Source: Baffinella frigidus (lineage: Eukaryota; Cryptophyceae; Cryptomonadales; Baffinellaceae). From it: a DNA stretch of 10,898 nt. Where the stretch lies: the NCBI GenBank assembly GCA_026770585.1, contig MU646332.1:53818-64715 (forward strand). The letters run 5' to 3'. The first letter of the stretch is position 1. Each line of letters opens with the position of its first letter. The notes under the pieces are model-generated. The model was given only the letters and a program-made list of their open reading frames with translations, made no database searches and was not told the origin of the DNA. This document shows, in pieces, positions 1-10,100 of this stretch. A program made the position numbers and the translations under genes.

Positions 1-74
1 AACTTACCGCTGTCAACTTTCCAGCGGTGTCAACTTACCGCTGTCAACTTTCCAGTGGTGTCAACTTACCAGTG
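1..74. repeat. 31-bp tandem repeat, about 2.4 copies, in the intron before exon 1
   Basis: Units start at 1, 32 and 63 (AACTTACC...), with one or two changes between copies. Each unit has a short inverted pair ACCGCTG/CAGCGGT. The rest up to 123 is degenerate telomere-like heptamer ending in a CACTAG acceptor. Confidence 0.8.
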
Positions 75-123
75 CCCCGGGGGACCTAAACAATAAACCC
101 TGAACCCCTCACCCTAACACTAG

Positions 124-234
124 GTGTACAACACACGGCTGAAGCCGATGAACCTGGTGCTGTTCGAGAACGCGCTGGAGCATCTCGCGCGCATCGAACG
201 CGTTCTCGAAATGCCCCGCGGCAACCTCCTCCTG
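124..234 (+). CDS. Dynein heavy chain exon 1 (N-terminal edge of AAA4)
   Basis: The exon follows acceptor CACTAG and ends before donor GTAACA, phase 0 at both ends, 37 codons. It reads [20 protein letters not shown] and runs through LARIERVL to PRGNLLL, the conserved approach to the AAA4 P-loop. It is the only one of three tandem copies that keeps the first seven codons and a plausible acceptor, so it is taken as the working exon. Confidence 0.85.
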
Positions 235-3200
235 GTAACACCTCCTCCCGTTTTTTACTACACTATCTTGTCGTCGCGTCCTTCCGTAACACGGTGTCTC
301 GTCCCGTGCTCACTTGTTTTCGTCTAAAAAGCCGTTTTAAGCGCCAACCGCCGCGGTATTGCGCGTTTTGAGCCGATGAATCTGGTGCTGTTCGAGAACG
401 CGCTGGAACACCTCGCGCGAATCGAGCGCGTTCTCGAAATGCCCCGCGGGAACCTCCTCCTGGTAACACCTCCTCCCGTGTTTACTACACTATCTTGTCG
501 TCGCGTCCTTCCGTAACACGGCGTCTCGTCCCGTATGCACACTTATTTCCGTCTAAAAAGCCGTTTTAAGCGCCAACCGCCGCGGTATTGCGCGTTTTGA
601 GCCGATGAATCTGGTGCTGTTCGAGAACACGCTGGAGCATCTCGCGCGCATCAAACGCAAAACCTAAAACCTAAACCCCGAGAGTCCCCGTGGAAACCTC
701 CTCCTCCTGAGTGGTTGTTGGCATCCGGTAAATTCTATCGTCATTCAGGTGGGGGTCAGAGGCTCGGGGAAGCAGTTGCTGAAGCAGTCGCTGACGATAA
801 ATTCAGCAGTCGCTGATGATAAATTTCATCGTCGTCGTGCAGGTGGGTGTCGGAGGCTCAGGGAAGCAGTCGCTGACGCGCCTTGCGGCGTTCGCGGCTG
901 ACTGCGAGATGTTCGAGATCACGCTCGCGCGCGGGTACAACGAGGTGCGTAACCCCGAAACACGAAACCTTACTCCCGAAACCTTACTCCCACAAACACG
1001 CAACCCAAACCCCCAAAACCCAAAACCCAAACTGTAAAATATCAACCATTAACCCTAGACCCTAAACCCCAAACCCTAAACCCTGAACCCTAAACCCTAA
1101 ACCCTAAACCCTAAACCCTAAACCCTAAACCCCAAACCCTTGACCCTGAAACCTAAACCCTAAACCCTAAACCCAAACCCCCTAACCCAAAACCCAAAAC
1201 CAAACCCCCTAACCTCTAAACCCTAAACCCAGTTGCTGTTCCGCGACGACCTGAAGCGGCTGTACTCGATGTGCGGAAACGACAACAAGAAGACTGTCTT
1301 CCTCTTCACCGACGCTCACGTCGTTGAGGTTACGAGCCCCTCTGTACCCTCGTATTCCTGCTAAGTGTATGCACCTTTTCATTACTATTATTACTGCTAT
1401 AACTATTATTACTACGTATTGCACCCTCTTATTACTACCGAATGTACCCTGTCACTCAACACTAAATCCACGAATCGCTTTCGACGTTCCACAGGAGGGG
1501 TTCATGGAGCCGATCAACAACATGCTCGCAACCCGGATGTCTCACTCACCCCCGAGCCACACACCCTACACCCTACACCCTACACCCTACACCCTACACC
1601 CTACACCCTACAACCTACACCCTACACCCTACACCTTAACCCCTTTTGACGCTTCCCCACAACACTCAAAACCAAACACTAAACATTGAACACTCAACAT
1701 TCAACACCAAACACCAAACACCAAACACCAAACACCAAACACCAACCCCGTTCGACAGGAGGGGTTCCTGGAGCTGATCAACAACATGCTGGCGTCGGGC
1801 ATGGTCCCGGCACTGTACGCCGAGGACGAGAAGGACGGCGCTATCAACGCGGTACGCCACCCTCAAAATTAAAATCATTGTAGCATCGGGCTTTGGTACC
1901 AGGGTTCAATTAAAACGTCATCGGTGCGTGCCCCCGCAACTCCCTCAACCCGAAACCATAAGCCCGAAACCCCACACCCGGAACCCGAAATCCGAAACTG
2001 AATCCCTAAACCCTAAACCCCAAACCCCTGACTCTACACCCTGAACCCTAAACCCTAAACCCTAAACCCTAAACCCTAAACCCTAAACCCTAAACCCTAA
2101 ACCCTACACCCTAAACCCGAACCCCTACAGGTGCGAGATGACGTGGCGAAAGCGGGGATCGTGGAGACCAAGGAGAACTCCCCCTGATTTCCTGGTTCAG
2201 CAGAAAATCAGACGATCTTCAGGGCGTTACGAGACACGAGGTGGTGTAACGGACGAGTTGACTTACGTAAGTTGCAACGTACGAGTTGACTTACATAAGT
2301 TGACTTACGTACGTCGCCTGTGCCTCCAGGTGCGAGATGACGTGGCGAAGGCAGGGATCGTGGAGACCAAGGAGAACTGCTGGAACTACTTCATCGACCG
2401 CTGCCGCGATAACCTCCACGTGGTGCGCTCCCCACATCAGGCTACATCAGGCTCGCAACCTTGCGTGTCCTTAGAGCGCGCCGCGTACGGGTTTAGGGTG
2501 TGCAGGGTGTAAAGCGACCGCTGCCGCGATCACCTCCACGTTAATAGTGATTGGATCTGGTTTTAGATTCGTAAAGTGGCTCGTTCTGGTACAAATAATA
2601 AAACTAACCGGGCTATAAGTGACTTGTAGCCCCGTTAGTGACTTGTAGCCCGGTTAGTTCTATTATTTGTACCAGAACGAGACACTTTACGAATCTAAAA
2701 CCAGATCCAGGTACTATGAACGTGGTGCGCTCCCCAGCAAGCCGTCCTGCAGGGTGTAAAGCGGCTGGTGGGTGTAAAGCGACTGCAGGGTGTGGAGCTC
2801 AACCCGAAACCCGAAACCCTAACCCAGGTGCTCTCGATGTCGCCCGTGGGAGACTCGCTCCGCACGCGCTGCCGCAACTTCCCGGGCATGGTCAACAACA
2901 CCACCATCGACTGGTTCCCTCCAAACCCTACACCCCAAACCCTACACCCCAAACCATGAACCATGAACCATGAACCATGAACCATGAACCATGCACCATG
3001 AACCATGAACCATGCACCATGAACCCTGAACCCTGAGCCCTGCACCCTGCACCCTGAACCCTGAACCCCTAAACCCCAAACCTTAAACCCTAAACCACAA
3101 ACCACAAACCACAATCCCCAAACCCCAACCCACAAACCCCAAACCCTAACCCAGGTTCACGCCGTGGCCCAAGGAGGCGCTGATTTCGGTGGCGGAGCGA

Positions 3201-3334
3201 TTCCTGGCGTCCGAAGATCTCGAGGCTGTCCTCCGGCCGAAGATTGTTGAGGTGACCCAGAGAGAGAGAAAGAGAGAGAAACCGACAGACAGACAAAGAG
3301 ACGGAGCGACACACAGAGAGATTGAGGGGGGCAG

Positions 3335-3385
<51 letters not shown>

Positions 3386-6300
3386 TAGAGAGAGAGACAG
3401 GCGTTTGTTAGTACCAACGCGGCCGCTTTGTACGTAAGGAGGCGTTGATATCGGTGGCGGAGCGATTCCTGGCGAGTGAGGACCTCGAGGCTGTGCTCAG
3501 GCCGAAGATCGTTGAGGTTTCACAAATCCCTAAAGCGTAAACCCTAAACGCGTGCTGTGGGGGCAACCAAACGACCCTAAAACAACACTACAAAAACCTG
3601 AAAAACCTAAACCCTACCCCCCCATCCCCCAAATGCAGCACTTCATGAACGTGCACGAGGTAGTGCGCGATAAGTCAGCAGCGTACCTCTCGTCGGTGCG
3701 GCGGTACAACTACGTCTCGCCCAAGAACTTCCTCGACTTCATCTCCAACTACAAGAGCCAGCTGGTACGCCCGTGTCCAATTTTCTTCGGTTACGTCAAC
3801 TTGGTGATGTATGACATTGATTAGGTGGCATACAACTCTGGATAGGAGCCTGTCACGCCCATGCTCTCACCGCATCAACCCCTGATGCAGGGCACGATCG
3901 GTTACGTTGTCAACTTGGTGCTGTATGACATTGGATAGGTGGCATACAACTCTGGATAGGAGCCTGTCACGCCCATGCACTCACCGCATCAACCCCTGAT
4001 GCAGGGCACGAAGCGGACGGAGAACGAGGAGATGACCAAGCGGCTCGACGGCGGCCTCTCGAAGCTCATTCAGGTTACGGGCCCCCTGCACCATACGCCC
4101 TCACCCCTCACGAAATGTGTGGCTCGCAACCTAACGGGTTCGAGGCTCCTAACCTCACGGGAGGTGGGACTCGTAACATAACGAATGCGGACCCCGCATG
4201 CACGGGTTCATAGCCTGACGAATGCATAAGGTTCATAACCTAACGAATGCGGGGGTCGTAACCTGTGCAGGTGGCGGACGAGGTGGGACTCGCAACCTAA
4301 CGAATGTGGGACTCGCAACCTGACGAATGTGGGGATCGTAACCTGAAAAATGGGGTTCATAACCTAACGAAATTGGGGGGGTCGTAACCTGAGCAGGCGG
4401 CGGACGAGGTGGCGAAGATGCCCTAACCATGTGGGCTTCGTAACCTGACAAATGCGGGGCTCGTAACCTCAGCATGCGACGGACGAATGTGGGACTCGCA
4501 ACCTGTGCATGCGGCGCGGACTCGCAACCTGACGAATGTGTGGGGGGGTCGTAACCTAAAAAATGGGGTTCATAACCTGACGAATGTGGGGGGGTCGTAA
4601 CCTGTGCAGGCGGCGGACGAGGTGGCGAAGATGCAGAAGGAGCTTGCCGAGAAGACGATTATTGTCGATGCCAAGTCCAAGGAGTGCGAGGTACTACACC
4701 CTGAACACTAATGATTAATTGACCATCACCAATTACCACTTTCCAAACACTAATTACTCATTGCTAATTACCAATGACTGGTCAAAAATTATTAAGTACT
4801 AATTAATAATTAATAATTAATAATTACTGATAAAAAAATATACATGACTAATTACTACGAACCCCAACACCAGGTGATGCTCGCGGAGATCTCGCACAAC
4901 ACGGAAGAGGCCGTCGCGAAGCAGGAGGTCGCGCAGACCAAGGAGGAGGACCTCGCGATCATGACGTAACCCCCGAAACCCAAAACCCGAAAACCCAGAA
5001 CCCAAACCCCTGAACTAAAACCCAAAACCCTGAACTAAAACCCCAAACCCTATACCCTAAACCATAAAGGACCTCGCGATCATGACGTAACCCCCTAGAA
5101 ACCTGAAAACCCAGAATCCAAACCCGAAAACCCAGAACCCAAACCCCTAAACCAAAACCCTAAACCCCAAACTCTATACCCTAAACCATAGAGGACCTCG
5201 CGATCATGACGTAACCCCTCCAACCCTCCTCAACCCTCCTCAACCTCTTAAACCCAAAACCCTCAACCCTCCCAAACCTCTTAAACCCAAAACGTAACCA
5301 CGAAACCCAAAACCCGAAAACCCAGGACCCAAAACCCTCAACTAAAACCCAAAACCCTGAACTAAAACCCCAAACCCTATACCCTAAACCATAGAGGACC
5401 TCGCGATCATGACGTATCCCCCTAACCATAATGTACAAAAAACTAACGGAAATCAGTACCCCCTAGACCCAAAACCCAAAACCCAGAACCCAAAACCCAA
5501 AACTGAAACCCTAAACACAAAACCCTATACCCTAAACCATAGAGGACCTCGCGATCATGACGTAACACCATCCAACCCTTCCAACCCCTACTAAAATCTC
5601 CTAAGCACTCATCAAACCTTCCAAAACCTCCTGAATCCTACCACATCCTTATAAGCCCTCATAAACCCTTCCAACCCCTCTGAAATCCTCCCCAACCCTC
5701 CCCAACCCTCTTAAACCCTCCCCAACCCTTCTCAACCCTCATAAACCCTCAACCCCTCAACCCAAAATTCGAAACCAGAAACCCCTGAACCCCAAACTCC
5801 AAACCCCAAACCCCAAACCCTGAAACAGGGAGAAGATCGCGGTGCAGAAGACGGAGGCAGAGGCGGGGCTCGCGCACGCGATGCCCGCACCCCGCACCCC
5901 GCACCCCGCACCCCTCATCCGTCACCCCTATATCTTAAACCAAAACTATAAACCATAAACCATAAACCATAAACCATAAACCATAAACCATAAACCATAA
6001 ACCATAAGCCATAAACCCCTGAACCCTGAACACCAAACCCTCGACCCTCAACCCTCAACCCTGAAACAGGGAGAAGATCACAGTGCAGAAGACGGAGGCG
6101 GAGGCTGGGCTCGCGGGCGCGATGCCGGTACCCCTCAACCCTGACCCCTCAACCCCAATCCCTGACCCTAAACCCTGAACCCTAAACCCTGAACGTTACC
6201 CTAAACCATAAACCATAAATCGTAAATCATCAACTAAATCATACACCATAAACCATAAACCATAAACCATAAACCTTTTACCTCAAATCCTAAATCATGA

Positions 6301-7126
6301 ACCCTAAACCCCACACCCCACACCCCACACCCCACACCCCACACCCCACACCCCACACCCCACACCCCACACCCCACACCCCACACCCCAAACCATAACC
6401 CGAAAACAGGCTCTCGAAGAGGCGGCGGAGGCTAACTACTCGTGACTACTAATTAACAATGACTAATTACTAATTACTAATTAACCAAATAAACAGGCGC
6501 TGGAGGAGGCGGCGGAGGCGCTGCAGAACCTGAAGAAGGACGACATCACAGAGATCCGGTCATTCGCGAAGCCGCCGCCGGTCGTGGCGAGCGTGTGCGA
6601 GTGCGTGTGCCTCCTCAAGAAGGTGTCCCCGAAACCGTGAACCTTGGCCCTGGGGTTGAACTCCCTAACCTGAAGTTGAACAACCTAGGTTGAACCTAGC
6701 TGCTTGTTCCCGAAACTCCAAACCCTCAACCCCAAACCCTGAACCCTAAGCTCTCAACCCTAAACCCCAAACCCAGTGTCCTCAAGAAGGTGTCCCCGAA
6801 ACCCGAAACTCTTGCGGCCTCCCTTAGTCCACACCGTGTTCTGAAATTCCCCCCCGAGGGCGCTTGTTTTCCTGTGCAGACACCTTTAATCTTAAGACCT
6901 GAACCCTAAAATCTAAACCCTAAACCCTAAACCGTAAGCCCTAAACCCCAAACCCCAAACCCTAAACCCCAAACCCCAAACCCCAAACCCCGAATCAGGT
7001 GGAGGACGTGTCATGGAAGGGCGCGAAGACGATGATGTCCGAAGGCTCGTTCCTGTCGTCGCTCGTCAACTTCAACAAGGACGGCCTCGGCGCCAAGCAG
7101 GTGCAAATGGGATGGATAGATAGATT

Positions 7127-7180
<54 letters not shown>

Positions 7181-10100
7181 CCGTCCCTCAACCATAAACT
7201 TCATATCCTAAACCCTAAATCCTAAACCCTAAACCCTAAACCCTAAACCCTAAATCCTAAACCAAAAACCTAGACCCATAAACCATAAACCATAAACCAT
7301 AAACCATAAACCATAAACCATAAACCATAAACCATAAACCATAAACCATAAACCCAAACACTAAACATGAAACATTCAACACTCAACACTACATGTAAAC
7401 ACTAAACGCCAAACACTCAACCACACACCCCAAACGCAGGTGAACAAGGTGAAGGTGTACTTCAAGGACCCCAAGTTCAACCCCCACGACGTTCGCACGG
7501 TCCCTACCCCAATCCCGAAACCCCAAACCCCAAACCCCAAACCCCAAACCCCAAACCCCAAACCCCAAACCCTAGCTCTGCCTGAGTTACACTAGGCTCA
7601 CCATTGAACACTTTTAGAGCAGAGACCCAGCACAAAAATGCAACTAAACCTATTATATGACGAGCCCAGATTTACGCGGGCAGAGCCAGAAACCCTCAAA
7701 CCGAAACCGTGAACTCCAGGTCTCAATCTAATCCGGCCAGGTATTTGATCTAAATGCTCGGCGGAGTTCCCAATACAACGAAATTTACTACACACGCGAT
7801 GAAAGAGTCGTGTCCGAAAGATCATGTGTAGTAATTTTCGTACATTTGGGGAACTCCCGAGCATTTAATTTAAATACCTGACCGGATGAAATCGCGGCGG
7901 CCGGGCTGCTGCAGTGGGTATCGGCGATGATCAATTAGTACACCCGAACCCCCAAATCCCAAATCTCAACCCCTCAACCGTCGAACAGATCTCGATCGCG
8001 GCAGACGGGCTCCTCCAGTGGGTATCGGCGATGATGAATTACCACCCTGGGAAATCCGTGATTTCTCTCCGTGATTTCTCTTTGTGATTTCTCTCCGTGA
8101 TTTCTCTCCGTGATTTCTCTCCATGATTTCTCTCCCGCTCACCACTAGGCTCGTTGGTGGCAGGTCTCAATCGCGGCGGCCGGGCTCCTTCAGTGGGTAT
8201 CGGCGATGATGAATTACTACGAGGTTTCGTCGAAGATCGAGCCGCTCCGCAACGCCGTGCGCCAGGTACCCCCTACACCAAGCTTCAGCCGAGGTGGCTC
8301 AAATCGAGGATGTGGGATGGGTCGTTTCCAGGCGGAGCGTTTCGCATTCGAAAGGCTGTCCCCTGAAAATGGCGCAAGCTACATCCTCGATTTGGTCCAA
8401 TGATGAACTACTAGGGGTTTCGTCGAAGATCGAGCCTCTGCTTAACGCCGTGCGCCAGGCGAGCTTCCCCTGAACCATCAACCATCGGAACCATCGGAAC
8501 TATATTCACCATAACCTCAAAATATCTCTCTCCAACAACAACCCCCCCCCCCCCCCCCCCCCTCCAACAAAACGCCTCTCTCGCTCTCTAGGCGGAGATG
8601 GACCAAGCGCGCAACGCCAAAGACCTGAACACGCCTCCCCTTCACCAGAAACCCTAAACCCTACCCTGGCCAAGCTGTTGCTTTCAACTAACTCTTTATC
8701 TCGCTCTCTAGGCGTTTAACCAAGTCTCTCTCTCTCTCTCTCTCTCTCTCTAGACTTGAAACTGACTCTCGCTCTCGCTCTCTCGCTCTCTAGGCGGAGA
8801 TGGATCAAGCGCGCAACGCTAAGGACCTGAACACGCTAAAAATCTCTCTCTCCACAAACACACACTCCCTCTCTCTCGCTCTCTCTCTATCTCTATCGCT
8901 CGCTCTCTCTTTCTCTCTGTCTCTCGCTCTCTCGCTCTCGCTCGCTCTCGCTCTCTCTAACAAACCGCCTCTCTCTCTCTAGGCGGAGATGGACCAAGCG
9001 CGCAACGCCAAGGACCTGAACAAGCTCAAGAAGGAGCTTGCGGAGATCTCGGCGATGCTCGACGGGCTGCGCGCGTCCCTGGCAGAGCAGACCGCAGGTT
9101 CCCTTATACCTGAACCACAAACCACACACCACAAACCACAAACCACAAACTCTCAACCACAAACCACAAACCATAAATCACAAACCACAAACCACAAACC
9201 ACAAACCACAAACCACAAACCACAAACCACACACCACAAACCACAAACTCTCAACCACAAACCACAAACCACAAACCACAAACCACAAACCACAAACCAC
9301 AAACTCTCAACCATCAACCACAAACCACACACCACAAACCACAAACCACAAACCACAAACTCTCAACCATCAACCACAAACCACACACCACAAACCACAA
9401 ACCACAAGCCACAAACCACACACAACACACCACATACCACAAATCCCAAACCCGCAACCCGCAACCCGCAACCCGCAACCCTGAACCCCAAACCCTGACC
9501 CAAACCCCAAACCCCAAACCCCGAACCCCAAACGCAGAGCGGGAGTTGCTCTCGGCGGAGGCAAACAAGATGGCGGCGCTGCTCGCGGTTGCTGAGCGCC
9601 TTATTTCCGGTACTCCTTTTGGGCAACCCCTAAACTGTTGGTTCACCCTTAAACCCGAACCCCTAAGCCGCAAATCCAAAACCCTGAACCCTGGATGGTG
9701 CGGTTGCTGAGCGCCTCTTTTGCGGTACACCATAAACCCGACTGAACCCGACTTAACCCTCGTACACGCTCTTATACCCTCCTCAACCTGGCGGCGCTGC
9801 TCGCGGTTGCTGAGCTCCTCATTTCCGGTACACCGTTAACCCGAAACCCGAAACCCGAAACTCGAACTCAGGGGTGCTTATCCCTGAAAGGTTGTTAGTG
9901 TCAAGTCTAAACCCGAAACCCGGAAGGAACCCCGGAAACCGATATCCTAAACCCTAAACCCCAAACCCAAAACTCAAAACCCCAAACCCAAAACCCCAAA
10001 CCCCACACTGCAGGGCTGTCCTCGGAGCGGGGGCGCTGGACCGACGATATCAAGGAGCTCTCCACCAACCGCGTCAAGGTCAGTGCCTTACCCCTGCACA

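Larger units (their letters stand above)
124..705 (+). repeat. 228/229-bp tandem triplication of exon 1 plus intron
   Basis: The shared PMNL codons start at 145, 373 and 602, giving periods of 228 and 229 bp. The unit contains the exon, its GTAACA donor and about 135 bp of intron that is nearly identical between the first two copies. The third copy is degraded and interrupted. Confidence 0.9.
4074..4609. repeat. Degenerate minisatellite in intron 9 with embedded exon 10 fragments
   Basis: Irregular units of about 20-30 bp built on TCGTAACCTGACGAATG with G runs repeat through the intron. They contain pieces of the exon 10 start. This is the only intron whose filler is G-rich on the sense strand and not C/A heptamer. 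Confidence 0.85.
4966..5828. repeat. Intron 11: CCCAAAAC/CCCTAAA-type filler with four copies of the exon 11 tail
   Basis: CCCAAAACCC, CCCTATA and CCATAGAGG blocks are repeated with each tail copy. After 5570 the filler changes to CCCTCCAA/CCTCATAAA-type units up to the acceptor at 5828. The intervals between tail copies (about 124, 203 and 148 bp) vary with filler length. Confidence 0.85.

Noticed and set aside
1038-2125. Chromosome end (true telomere)
   Set aside because: The arrays are short, impure and bounded by dynein exons on both sides, so they are interstitial.
2138-2512. Single 124-residue frame across both exon 5 copies
   Set aside because: It reads through an acceptor and two exon copies; the dynein match needs splicing at 2330 and 2422.
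2542-2719. Foldback element acting as an introner (a newly made intron)
   Set aside because: It has a CCAG near its right end, but no GT/AG pair would remove it cleanly, and it lies in a duplicate exon fragment that is already intronic.
3157-3417. Minus-strand frame with Ser-Leu repeats
   Set aside because: It is the complement of the GA microsatellite and of exon 7.
4271-4609. CRISPR-like array in intron 9
   Set aside because: Units are irregular in length and sequence with no constant spacer size, and the context is a eukaryotic intron.
5829-6127. Using both exon 12 copies in tandem
   Set aside because: The phases do not fit: copy 1 ends in phase 0 and copy 2 enters in phase 2. The stalk helix would also gain about 19 residues.
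8989-9498. Long open frames over the ACCACAA array (169 and 148 residues, with a repeating NHKPQTT pattern)
   Set aside because: A stop-free 7-bp repeat stays open in all frames. Only the first part belongs to exon 17; the rest is intron filler.
9153-9733. Minus-strand frames rich in VCGLWF-like repeats, also at 2695-3135 and 10427-10688
   Set aside because: They are reverse translations of heptamer arrays, with no domain, and run opposite to a well-supported gene.
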